From positions 62,001 to 126,000 of the forward strand of contig CAWIDE010000033.1 of the NCBI GenBank assembly GCA_963834715.1: DNA of 64,000 nt. Direction: 5' to 3'. Numbering within the stretch: the first letter of the stretch is position 1; each line of letters starts with the position of its first letter. Origin of the DNA: CAVSUZ01 sp963834715 (GTDB lineage Bacteria; Pseudomonadota; Alphaproteobacteria; Acetobacterales; Acetobacteraceae). Under the pieces are notes generated by a model. It was not told where the DNA came from, searched no databases, and saw only the letters and a program-made list of their open reading frames with translations. Positions 26,837-34,732 of the stretch are shown here, piece after piece. Both the position numbers and the translations under genes were made by a program.

Positions 26837-27780
26837 GCCCCCATCTCCACCTGGCGGCGCGTTACCCCGCGCAATACGAAGAACGCCGCCACCGCCAGGA
26901 TCGGCAGCATGAACAGGCTTACCGCCGCACCCATCGGAACGTCGCCCGACTGGATCCCCACCAGAAAGGCATAGGTTCCAAAGATATGCGTCATATTTTG
27001 CGGTCCGCCCGCCGTCATAATTCGCACGATGTCGAAATCGGCAAACGTAACGATCAGACTGAACAGCACGGTGATAGAGATGATGTTCCGCATCATCGGT
27101 AGCGTCACGTGAAGCAGCTTCTGTATGCCGGTCGCGCCGTCGATAGCGGCTGCCTCGTACAACTGATCAGGTACGGATTTCAAAGCCGCAAGATACATGA
27201 TCATGAAGAACGGAGTGCCGTACCAGATATTCACGACAATCGTACAGAACCGGGCGGTCCATCCCACGCCCAGCCATGGCACCGAAGCAAACCCAAGCCG
27301 ATTAAGTACCCAGTTGAACGCCGAGTACGATGGATCGAACATCCACCACCATGTCAGGGTGGACATCGCCAGTGGGATCACCCACGGCACCAGCAGCAGG
27401 CCGCGCCAGATGCGCTGATACTTCCCCCCTATGTTATGCATCAGATGAGCGAGAATGAAACCAATGAGCGCCTTGAAAATCACCGCCGTAATGGCAAACA
27501 GGCAGCTCTGAAAAATCACCAACTTGAACGTCTGCCGCCGCAATAAGAATGTGTACTCTTCCAACCCGACGAACTTGGTCATCGCCTTGTTCAGCAGGCT
27601 CAGATAGATCGCGTACAACGCCGGGTAGATCACCAGCCCGGCGATCAGCAGCAACAGGGGCAGGCAAAGCAGGAAGGCAATCGTACTCCGCCGTTGCGTA
27701 AATCGGTGCAGGCTGGTTCGCCGCACCGCGACCCGCCCCGAGCCGATCGCACCAGTCGCTACGCCTGTCCCGTCAGCCAA
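26833..27780 (-). CDS. Sugar ABC permease (MalF/UgpA type)
   Basis: 315 residues with six predicted spans. ATG at 27780. The EAA motif is YEAAAIDGATGIQKLLHVTLP near residue 225. First gene of the importer operon (MalF-, MalG-, UgpC-like). A periplasmic binding protein, usually encoded just upstream, is absent; a CBS-domain gene on the same strand lies 163 bp upstream instead. Confidence 0.9.
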   Translation of the reverse strand: MADGTGVATGAIGSGRVAVRRTSLHRFTQRRSTIAFLLCLPLLLLIAGLVIYPALYAIYLSLLNKAMTKFVGLEEYTFLLRRQTFKLVIFQSCLFAITAVIFKALIGFILAHLMHNIGGKYQRIWRGLLLVPWVIPLAMSTLTWWWMFDPSYSAFNWVLNRLGFASVPWLGVGWTARFCTIVVNIWYGTPFFMIMYLAALKSVPDQLYEAAAIDGATGIQKLLHVTLPMMRNIISITVLFSLIVTFADFDIVRIMTAGGPQNMTHIFGTYAFLVGIQSGDVPMGAAVSLFMLPILAVAAFFVLRGVTRRQVEMGA

Positions 27781-27943
27781 ACCCCCTCCCTCGCCAAGCC
27801 GGAGAACCCATTACGCTAGCAGCCTTCTGACCGCGCTGTTCTCGCTCTGTCCGCAAAACTACAGGCTGACTGCGAACCACGCAATGCCGCCCCGCTCGGG
27901 ACATCGATTGGCCCTGCCTACCCCAGCCCGGCAGGAATCAGGC

Positions 27944-28378
27944 TCACGCCTTCAGGCGTGAGATCTCCAGAAGCACGTTCGCCTCCAGCTCCTTCTCCTC
28001 CGACCGGTGCTTCACCAGATCGCCGATGCTTACGATACCAAGCAGATGACCGTTCTCCACCACCGGCATGTGCCGCACTCGCGCCACCGTCATTTTGGCC
28101 AGGACGGTATCGATCCGATCCGAGGGAACGCAGGTGATGACCGGGGACGACATCAGGTCGGAGACCGGCCGGGTCAGCGCCGTCGCTCCCTCCCGCGCAA
28201 CCGCGTTGACAAAATCCCGCTCAGAGAAAATGCCGGCCACCCGCATCCAATCGTCTTCGACCACCAGCGCGCCGATCTTATGTTCCGCGAGCTTACGAAC
28301 CGCCTCCGCGACCGTCTGATTGGACCGAATCTGCTCTACCCGATGCCCCTTGTTGCGCAACACGTCCGAAATAAACAT
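27944..28378 (-). CDS. CBS-domain pair protein
   Basis: 144 residues made of two CBS motifs: the first about residues 12-70 (HKIGALVVEDDWMRVAGIFSERD), the second about 80-135 (VARVRHMPVVENGHLLGIVSIGD). Standalone CBS pairs bind adenine nucleotides and act as energy sensors or regulators. ATG at 28378; no obvious operon partner. Confidence 0.9.
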   Translation of the reverse strand: MFISDVLRNKGHRVEQIRSNQTVAEAVRKLAEHKIGALVVEDDWMRVAGIFSERDFVNAVAREGATALTRPVSDLMSSPVITCVPSDRIDTVLAKMTVARVRHMPVVENGHLLGIVSIGDLVKHRSEEKELEANVLLEISRLKA

Positions 28379-28526
28379 GGTCCCTCTCCCTGGCTATTTC
28401 GGCCGTCCGGGCATGCGGGCCTGGTGCAACAGGGGTCCGTCGGAGCGACGGGCGGTCGTAACGCCATCCAACTTGGCTGTCATCATCGGCAGCGTCAACT
28501 GGAGAACGCGTGTCGGATTGTTAGGC

Positions 28527-28575
28527 GCAAAGCCCCTTCTCCCCCGCGTCGGCGGAGAGGCCCGGGGTGAGGAGG
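28527..28575. repeat. Two-hairpin-type repeat, degenerate copy
   Basis: Sequence CCCCTTCTCCCCCGCGTCGGCGGAGAGG-like followed by GGTGAGGAGG, sharing the order of the elements at 3338 and 8216 with a shortened second arm. It abuts the start region of the RNase R-like gene. Confidence 0.5.
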
Positions 28576-28584
28576 CTGGCCGGT

Positions 28585-30561
28585 ATGAGACGTGAACGCC
28601 GCACCCGCGCACCGCGCAGAACGCTGCCGGCCGTCGCCCCGGTCCTGATTACCGGCACCGACGAAGACGGCGACGCCATCGGCCAGCCGCTGAACTGGAC
28701 CGAGAGCGGCCCCCCTCCGCTGATCCTGATGGGCCTCGAAGCCAGAGCTCTTGCGCCCGGCCAGCGCGTCCTCGCTCGCCTCCGCGCCGCCGGACCTGGC
28801 CGCTACGAAGGCGGCACCATCCGCCTGCTCGATGGCGCGCCGGACCGTGTCCTCGGGATCTTCCGCCCCGGCCCGCATGGCGACCGTATCGAACCCACCA
28901 ACCGCCGGGCCAAGGCCGAATGGCTAGTCCCGCCCGGCCAGAATGCCAGCGCCCAGGCCGGAGAGATCGTCTGGGCTGAGCCCCTGCCCTCCCATCGCTA
29001 CGGCCTCCGCCCCGCCCGCGTGCTCGAACGCCTCGGCCACACCGATGACGCCCGCTCCGTCAGCCTGATCGCCATCGCGACTCATGACATCCCCCACGTC
29101 TTCCCCGAGGAAGCGCTGGATGAAGCCGCCCGCGCCCGCGCACCCCGTCTCGGCTCCGGCACGGATCTCCGCGATATTCCCCTCGTCACCATCGACGGCC
29201 AAGACGCCCGCGATTTCGATGACGCGGTCTATGCCGAACCCACCGATACCGGCTTCCGCCTGATCGTCGCGATCGCTGACATAGCCCGCTACGTCCGCCC
29301 CGGCTCCGCCCTCGACCGCGAGGCCCACCTGCGCGGCAACAGCGCCTATTTTCCCGACCGCGTCGTCCCGATGCTGCCCGAAGCCCTCTCGAACGGCTGG
29401 TGCAGCCTGCGCCCCCGCGAAACCCGCGCCTGCCTGTTTGCCGAAATCCACATCAGCCGTGAGGGCCGCAAACTCAGCCACCGCTTCGGCCGCGGCGTGA
29501 TGCGTAGCGCGGCGCGCCTCACCTACGAGCAGGTGCAGAAAGCCTACGATGGCGAGAACACGCTCGGCCTCCCCCTACCAGCCCTCTACGCCGCCTTCCG
29601 CGCCCTGCTCGCCCAACGCCAGCAGCGCGGCACGCTCGATCTCGACCTACCCGAGCGTCAGATCATGCTGGACGACGGCGGCCACGTCACCGCCATCACC
29701 CCCCGCCCCCGCCTCGACAGCCACCGCCTGATCGAGGAGTTCATGATCCTCGCCAACGTCGCCGCGGCCGAGGAACTCGAACGCCTGCACGCCCCCTGCG
29801 TCTATCGCGTGCACGCCCCGCCATCTGCGGAGAAGCTCGAAGACCTCCGAGCGTTCCTCAAAACTCTCGATATCTCCCTACCGCCCAGCCCCTCGCTCCA
29901 TCCCCGCGACCTCGACCGCGTGCTTCGTCGCGCGGCCGATACACCGGAGGCGCCGCTGATCAACGAAGTCATGCTCCGCAGCCAGTCTCAGGCCGCTTAC
30001 AGCCCCGACAACATCGGCCACTTCGGCCTCGCGCTCTCGCGGTACGCCCACTTCACCAGCCCTATCCGCCGCTACGCCGATTTGTTGGTCCACCGCTCGC
30101 TCATCGCCGCCCTCAAACTCGGCCGCGACGGCCTGCCCGCCGGCAGCGTCGATGCGCTGGAGGAAACCGCCGAACAGATCACTATGACCGAACGGCGCGC
30201 CCAGGCCGCCGAGCGCGACGCCTCCGACCGCTATGTCGCCGCCTTCATGGCAAGGGAGCTCGGTGCCGTTTTTGCCGCCCGCGTTTCCGGCGTCACCCGC
30301 TTTGGCCTTTTTGTCACACTTCCGGAAAATGGCGCTAGCGGGATTGTCCCGCGTTCGGCGCTGCCGGATGATTACTGGCGCCACAACGAGCGTGAACAGA
30401 CACTGACAGGGAGCCGCACTGGTGTCGTGTTCCGGCTCGGCCAGCCCGTGGAAGTCCGCCTGCTGGAAGCCAATCCGGTCACCGGCGGTTTGGCCTTCGG
30501 CCTGATGCAAGGCGGGTCGGCGCGCCACGGACGAAAGTACGGAAGACGAACGCGTCAGTGA
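28585..30561 (+). CDS. rnr: Ribonuclease R family 3'-5' exoribonuclease, short N-terminus
   Basis: 658 residues from the ATG at 28585. RNB catalytic domain: VTIDGQDARDFDDAVY carries the metal-binding aspartates, followed by IADIARYVRPGSALD, YFPDRVVPMLPE and HFTSPIRRYADLLVHR. A C-terminal S1 domain (FAARVSGVTRFGLFVTLPE) and a basic tail (RHGRKYGRRTRQ) follow. The N-terminal winged-helix region normal in RNase R is short or missing, and a repeat element lies directly upstream, so the 5' end may have been remodelled. Degrades structured RNA in the cytoplasm. Confidence 0.88.
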   Translation: MRRERRTRAPRRTLPAVAPVLITGTDEDGDAIGQPLNWTESGPPPLILMGLEARALAPGQRVLARLRAAGPGRYEGGTIRLLDGAPDRVLGIFRPGPHGDRIEPTNRRAKAEWLVPPGQNASAQAGEIVWAEPLPSHRYGLRPARVLERLGHTDDARSVSLIAIATHDIPHVFPEEALDEAARARAPRLGSGTDLRDIPLVTIDGQDARDFDDAVYAEPTDTGFRLIVAIADIARYVRPGSALDREAHLRGNSAYFPDRVVPMLPEALSNGWCSLRPRETRACLFAEIHISREGRKLSHRFGRGVMRSAARLTYEQVQKAYDGENTLGLPLPALYAAFRALLAQRQQRGTLDLDLPERQIMLDDGGHVTAITPRPRLDSHRLIEEFMILANVAAAEELERLHAPCVYRVHAPPSAEKLEDLRAFLKTLDISLPPSPSLHPRDLDRVLRRAADTPEAPLINEVMLRSQSQAAYSPDNIGHFGLALSRYAHFTSPIRRYADLLVHRSLIAALKLGRDGLPAGSVDALEETAEQITMTERRAQAAERDASDRYVAAFMARELGAVFAARVSGVTRFGLFVTLPENGASGIVPRSALPDDYWRHNEREQTLTGSRTGVVFRLGQPVEVRLLEANPVTGGLAFGLMQGGSARHGRKYGRRTRQ

Positions 30562-32258
30562 TTCGGCTTGGTTTGACCCTCCCGTCATGGCCGGCCCTGT
30601 ACCGGCCCTCTTCGCAAGAACGAGCGAGCACTACTGGCCGCCCGCGACGCTGCCGCCCCACACCGCACGAAGTCACCCGATTGTCATGCCGACGAAGGTC
30701 GGCATCCACGACTTCCGGGCGCCCCACCCCATCGATCATTTGCTCTTTTCTCGCTCTCCTCGGATGCATCCGTCCGGTGCTGGCCAACGCGACACCAGCC
30801 TTCAATCAGGAACTGACCGCCGCCGTGTACAGCGCGGCGCTATCGTTCATTCTGCCGCGCGCAATCATCGCAACCCCGGTTTCACAACTCGCCCTCTGGG
30901 GCCTTCAGGGGCTGAGTGCCCTTGATCCCGAGCTGGCGCCCCGGCTGACCCCAGGTAATCTCGAACTCGATGCCGGCGGCCGCGTGGTCTTGCGCGTCCC
31001 TGCCCCAGCGTTCAACAATCCCGATGCCTGGGGTCTGGCCGCCGCCTCTATCTGCGCCGCCGCCTGGCGCGACTCCGTCCTGATGCAGCGCGCCGGCCCG
31101 CAAGCCATCGTCGATGGATTCTTCCAGGAAATGCTGGGACATCTTGACCCGTATTCGCGCTACGTTCCCCCGCAAGAGGCACTGGCGGACGAAGCAAGGC
31201 GATCTGGCAGCGCCGGGATCGGCATCAGTCTGACCAGGCGAGGAAACTGGATCGTCGTTTCGTCCATGACTCCGGAAGGTCCAGCCTACTCCGTCGGAAT
31301 CCGCCCCGGCGACCGCATTATTTATGTGGCCCGCCACGTCGCGACCGGCCGCCCTTTGGCAACGGTCGAGAACTGGCTCGCCGGTCCGGCCGGCAGCATC
31401 ATCGCAGTATCCTGGCGTGGCACCACCGGGAGGCTGCACACCGCAGATATCACGCGCGAGCTGATCCCGCCTAAAACCGTCTTCCCCGAGCAGCGCAAAG
31501 CCATGCTGCTGCTCCGGCTCAGCGGATTCAGCCGCGATACCGACGAACGCGTCGCGACCGACATCCTGCAGGCCGTCACCTCGCGACGCCCATCCGACGG
31601 CCTCGTCGTGGACCTGCGCGGCAATCGCGGCGGTCTTCTGGCGCAGGCAGTCGCTGTGGCCGACGAACTGCTGCCGGAAGGCACCGTCGCCGTCCAGATA
31701 GGACGCGATCCGGCAGCAACTCGCGTCTGGCGTTCGCCGGCCGGCGAACTCGCGAAGGGCACGCCGGTCATCGTGCTGGTTGATGCCTCGACAGCCAGCG
31801 CTGCGGAAGTGCTGGCCGCGGCGCTGGCCGATCGCGGCCGCGCCGTGGTGGTCGGCAGCTCCACGACCGGCAAGGGACTGGTGCAGGCTTTCACGGCTCT
31901 GCCCGATGGCGGCGAGCTTTACGTAACCTGGAGCCAAATCCTGGCACCCCGCGGCTGGCCCATTCAGGGCCTCGGCGTGCTGCCCCAGGTCTGCACCAGC
32001 CTCGGGGACGAGGAACTAGATCGACAGCTCAATGATCTGTCGCAGGGCGAGCAGCCAATGGAACCCGCCCTGATCCGCGCCCGCAGCGCCCGCGCTCCGC
32101 TCTCACCCCTGCAGATCGAAGACATCCGGGCGACCTGTCCGGCCGCGGAAGGCACCAGTGCCGACCTCCTCGCCGCACGCTATCTGATCGCGAACCCCGC
32201 CGCTTATGCCGCCGCGTTGCTGCCGCCCATGCGCTTCGAGTTGCCGACCGCACCGTAG
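30558..32258 (+). CDS. S41 family C-terminal processing peptidase, start uncertain
   Basis: CtpA-like periplasmic protease. From residue ~60 on: a signal-like segment (IICSFLALLGCIRPVLANA), a tail-specific-protease N-terminal region (DGFFQEMLGHLDPYSRYVPP), a PDZ domain (GIGISLTRR...GIRPGDRIIYV), and the catalytic core with GLVVDLRGNRGGLL, VDASTASAAEVLAAAL (Ser nucleophile) and STTGKGLVQ (Lys). Lacks a long C-terminal extension. The GTG at 30558 overlaps the RNase R stop, but its first ~55 residues come from low-complexity sequence and a hairpin repeat; a TTG at 30681 would give a more sensible signal peptide. Confidence 0.8.
   Translation: MIRLGLTLPSWPALYRPSSQERASTTGRPRRCRPTPHEVTRLSCRRRSASTTSGRPTPSIICSFLALLGCIRPVLANATPAFNQELTAAVYSAALSFILPRAIIATPVSQLALWGLQGLSALDPELAPRLTPGNLELDAGGRVVLRVPAPAFNNPDAWGLAAASICAAAWRDSVLMQRAGPQAIVDGFFQEMLGHLDPYSRYVPPQEALADEARRSGSAGIGISLTRRGNWIVVSSMTPEGPAYSVGIRPGDRIIYVARHVATGRPLATVENWLAGPAGSIIAVSWRGTTGRLHTADITRELIPPKTVFPEQRKAMLLLRLSGFSRDTDERVATDILQAVTSRRPSDGLVVDLRGNRGGLLAQAVAVADELLPEGTVAVQIGRDPAATRVWRSPAGELAKGTPVIVLVDASTASAAEVLAAALADRGRAVVVGSSTTGKGLVQAFTALPDGGELYVTWSQILAPRGWPIQGLGVLPQVCTSLGDEELDRQLNDLSQGEQPMEPALIRARSARAPLSPLQIEDIRATCPAAEGTSADLLAARYLIANPAAYAAALLPPMRFELPTAP
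30683..30723. repeat. GTCATGCC-type hairpin repeat, copy 1
   Basis: Perfect 8-bp stem ATGCCGAC (30686-30693) / GTCGGCAT (30698-30705) with a GAAG loop, followed by CCACGACTTCCGG. It lies in the 5' part of the S41 protease frame. The same layout occurs at 32325 and 58738; a looser relative (GTCATGGCCGG...CCGGCC) is at 30584-30608. Confidence 0.7.
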
Positions 32259-32707
32259 AACGAACCCTTTCCGGGTTCCCTACCAACCCGCGGCCGACCC
32301 GCAAGGCATGAAACCACCTTCCTCGTCATGCCGACGAAGGTCGGCATCCACGCCTCGGCCGCCCATCAAGCGTCTGTGTCAGGAGCGTACCCGCTGCCCC
32401 GGCTAAGGCCGGAGACGAAGCATTCCCGTCCGGTCAGGCGCTGAGCCAGACCGGCTCGCAAACGCTGTCACCCCACAGGTAGTGCCCACCGCTCCAGCTA
32501 TGGGAGTGCCGGAACTTGTACCAGCCCTCTAACCCGATGACCGCTTCTGGAAGCCGGGATTGCCGAAATCGCCTCACTTCGAGAAGTCCGGAAGTGCGTC
32601 GGCTGACAGATAACGCTTACGAGATGCCGGATTGTTTTATTTTTTACTGTTTGCATGGCGAGCCGTCGGTAGCCTATGCTACCAAATGTGCAGCCGGGAG
32701 CCGGAAC
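32259..32707. other. Intergenic region before the TPR module
   Basis: 449 bp. Contains a hairpin repeat (32325-32362). GC falls towards the right end, with AT-rich stretches at 32633-32652 and near 32680 that could host the promoter of the downstream genes. No convincing gene. Confidence 0.45.
32325..32362. repeat. GTCATGCC-type hairpin repeat, copy 2
   Basis: ATGCCGAC (32328-32335), GAAG loop, GTCGGCAT (32340-32347), then CCACG. Identical over 28 bp (32325-32352) to the copy at 30683, but intergenic. Confidence 0.75.
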
Positions 32708-32977
32708 ATGGGCTCTCTCTGGTCGTTTGCTACGAAATCGAAGAACCGGCAGGTCCTGTCATGGGCTGGGGGTGGCATCGTAGTGGCTGCCGGCGGCCTC
32801 TGGGCCGTGGTCACCTACGTATGGCCGCCGCACGAGCCACCCAAGGTCGTCTGCGCGCAACACGGTAGTGTCGCTGCCGGTCTCAATGCATCAGGAAACA
32901 AAATCACCTTTTATGGCCCTGTGCAGGTTGGCCCAGGCAGCGGAGCGGCACCATGCGTCGATACCGCGAAGAAATAG
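32708..32977 (+). CDS. Small membrane-anchored protein of the TPR module
   Basis: 89 residues from the ATG at 32708 (ribosome site GGGAG). A basic N-terminus and one span (about residues 17-38, LSWAGGGIVVAAGGLWAVV) anchor a short exterior domain with the pattern VCAQHGSVAAGLNASGNKIT. GSVA.G.N.SG..I-type motifs appear in proteins next to TPR/NLR-like genes, but the function is unknown. It overlaps the next gene by 25 bp. Confidence 0.6.
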   Translation: MGSLWSFATKSKNRQVLSWAGGGIVVAAGGLWAVVTYVWPPHEPPKVVCAQHGSVAAGLNASGNKITFYGPVQVGPGSGAAPCVDTAKK

Positions 32978-33576
32978 CGGTTCTCGCAGCGATGGTTCTG
33001 ACCGCCGCGTGCCTGTCGCGCGGCATCATCGCGGCCGAGAACAGCGCGGTTAACGCCAGTTCCTGCGCGATTGCGGCCGCGCGCAACGCCACCAACAACA
33101 CGCTGACTTGCAATTTCGGCCTTACGCAGGAGCAGTTGCGGCAGGTAACGAAGGCTGCGGTCGAAGGTGAAACCGACCGTATCATGAACCGGATCGTAGA
33201 TATCAGTAAGCAGCTCGGCATTACTGAGGATGCAGCCAAGACGCTGTTGCGTATCGTTGGCGAGCAGACGGATGTCCCGGATGAGCGTCTTGGGGAGGTG
33301 CTGACCAAGGTCGCCAACGACTACAAGCGATTACAAACTCAGGTCGCCGCGCTCAACCCGGACAACCCAACCGCGCACGCCCTCGTCGAACAGGCTAAGT
33401 CGGAGATTGCCGGCGGGCATTTCCAAGCAGCTCACCGGCTACTTGCACAGGCGCGACAAGCGCAGATTACCGCGGCCCAGGAGGCACAGAAACTCGCCGA
33501 GCAAGCCCAAGCGGCAGTGGATGCGCAATTGCTTGCGGCGGCGGCCTCGGCCGCCACCGAAGGCGACTGGCCATGA
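32953..33576 (+). CDS. Exported helical protein of the TPR module
   Basis: 207 residues. A signal-like N-terminus (IAVLAAMVLTAACLSRGIIA) is followed by a Cys pair (SSCAIAA...LTCNFG), then mostly helix. From about residue 130 the helices resemble a TPR-like pair and end in an Ala/Gln-rich coiled coil (AAQEAQKLAEQAQAAVDAQL). No family recognised. The ATG of the next gene overlaps its stop (ATGA), so the TPR protein is translationally coupled. Confidence 0.65.
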   Translation: MRRYREEIAVLAAMVLTAACLSRGIIAAENSAVNASSCAIAAARNATNNTLTCNFGLTQEQLRQVTKAAVEGETDRIMNRIVDISKQLGITEDAAKTLLRIVGEQTDVPDERLGEVLTKVANDYKRLQTQVAALNPDNPTAHALVEQAKSEIAGGHFQAAHRLLAQARQAQITAAQEAQKLAEQAQAAVDAQLLAAAASAATEGDWP

Positions 33577-34712
33577 CGGAGCTGAACTATCCGGAGGCCG
33601 CCGATTTGTTCAGGCAAGCGGCGGAACTCGTCCCAGCCGGACACCCGGAGATAGCGACCGATTACCTCGGACGTCGCGCAAACGCGCTGGATCGGCAAGG
33701 CGATGAACACGGCGACAATTCGGCATTGCGGCAGGCGATCTCCATTTACGGAGTGATACTGCAGCGCCTGCCTCGCGATCGGGTGCCGCTCGACTGGGCA
33801 ATGACGCAGAACAACCTCGGCATCGCGCTCGATACGCTCGGGGAGCGGGAGAGCGGGACGGCGCACCTGGAGGCGGCGGTCGCCGCCTATCGCGCGGCGC
33901 TGGAGGAAAGGACGCGCGATCGGGTGCCGCTCGACTGGGCGACGACGCAGAATAACCTCGGCATCGCGCTTGAGGCGCTGGGCGAACGCGAGAGCGGCAC
34001 GGCGGACCTGGAGGCGGCGGTCGCGGCCGATCGCGCGGCGCTGGAGGAAGACACGCGCGAGCGGGTGCCGCTCGATTGGGCGGCGACGCAGAACAACCTC
34101 GGCAATGCGCTCGAAAAGCTGGGCGAACGCGAAAGCGGGACGGCGCATCTGGAGGAGGCGGTCGCTGCCGATCGCGCGGCGCTGGAGGAATGGACGCGCG
34201 AGCGCGTGCCGCTCCAATGGGCGATGGCGCAGAACAATCTCGGTCTTGCACTCGCGAGGCTTGGCGAACGCGAGAGCGGGACGGCACGCCTGGACGAGGC
34301 GGTCGTCGCCGATCGCGCGGCGCTGGAGGAATTCACGCGCGATCGGGTGCCGCTCGATTGGGCAGAGACGCAGAACAACCTCGGCCTCGCGCTCGAGACG
34401 CTTGGCGAACGCGAGGGTGGGGCGACGCACCTGCAGGCGGCGGTCGCCGTCTACCGCACGGCGCTGGAGGAAAGGACGCGCGATCGGGTGCCGCTCGACT
34501 GGGCGACGACGCAGAATAACCTCGGCCTCGCGCTCGAGGCGCTGGGCGAACGCGAGAGCGGCACGGCGGACCTGGAGGCGGCGGTCGCCGCATGGGACGC
34601 CTGCCCAATAGTAGTTTCGAGTTCCTGGCCGCCGGAGTGGGTTGAGACGATGCGCTCCCATCGCAAAGACACGCAAGCAGAGGTCGCGCAACGATTGGCT
34701 AAGTCCCCGTAG
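33573..34712 (+). CDS. TPR protein with six near-identical 47-residue repeats
   Basis: 379 residues. After a short TPR-like start (NYPEAADLFRQAAELVPAGH) come six 47-residue units with the core RVPLDWA.TQNNLG.ALE.LGERESGT followed by an acidic helix (LEAAVAAYRAALEE). Each unit is one extended TPR-like helical pair. The C-terminus (AWDACPIVVSSSWPPEWVETM) is a cap also seen in relatives. No signal peptide is evident. Likely a protein-interaction scaffold working with the two genes upstream; the partner is unknown. The stop is 20 bp from the convergent ackA. Confidence 0.85.
   Translation: MTELNYPEAADLFRQAAELVPAGHPEIATDYLGRRANALDRQGDEHGDNSALRQAISIYGVILQRLPRDRVPLDWAMTQNNLGIALDTLGERESGTAHLEAAVAAYRAALEERTRDRVPLDWATTQNNLGIALEALGERESGTADLEAAVAADRAALEEDTRERVPLDWAATQNNLGNALEKLGERESGTAHLEEAVAADRAALEEWTRERVPLQWAMAQNNLGLALARLGERESGTARLDEAVVADRAALEEFTRDRVPLDWAETQNNLGLALETLGEREGGATHLQAAVAVYRTALEERTRDRVPLDWATTQNNLGLALEALGERESGTADLEAAVAAWDACPIVVSSSWPPEWVETMRSHRKDTQAEVAQRLAKSP
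33780..34600 (+). repeat. 141-bp tandem repeat array within TPR gene
   Basis: The marker CG(G/C)GTGCCGCTC recurs at 33780, 33921, 34062, 34203, 34344 and 34485, exactly 141 bp apart. Unit 2 and unit 6 are almost identical at DNA level. The array also opens long frames on the opposite strand, which are artefacts of the repeat. Confidence 0.9.
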
Positions 34713-34732
34713 TTGCGAATGTCAAGAACATA

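Noticed and set aside
32434..32577. 47-codon minus-strand frame reading ...GWYKFRHSHSWSGGHYLWGD...
   Set aside because: Composition looks protein-like, but there is no ribosome site, only a GTG start and no recognised family; worth a database search but not callable.
33432..34691. 419-codon minus-strand frame opposite the TPR gene
   Set aside because: It is the shadow of the 141-bp repeats; the plus-strand product has TPR-like helices, a signal-bearing partner and coupled start codons, while the antisense product is a repetitive Arg-rich sequence.
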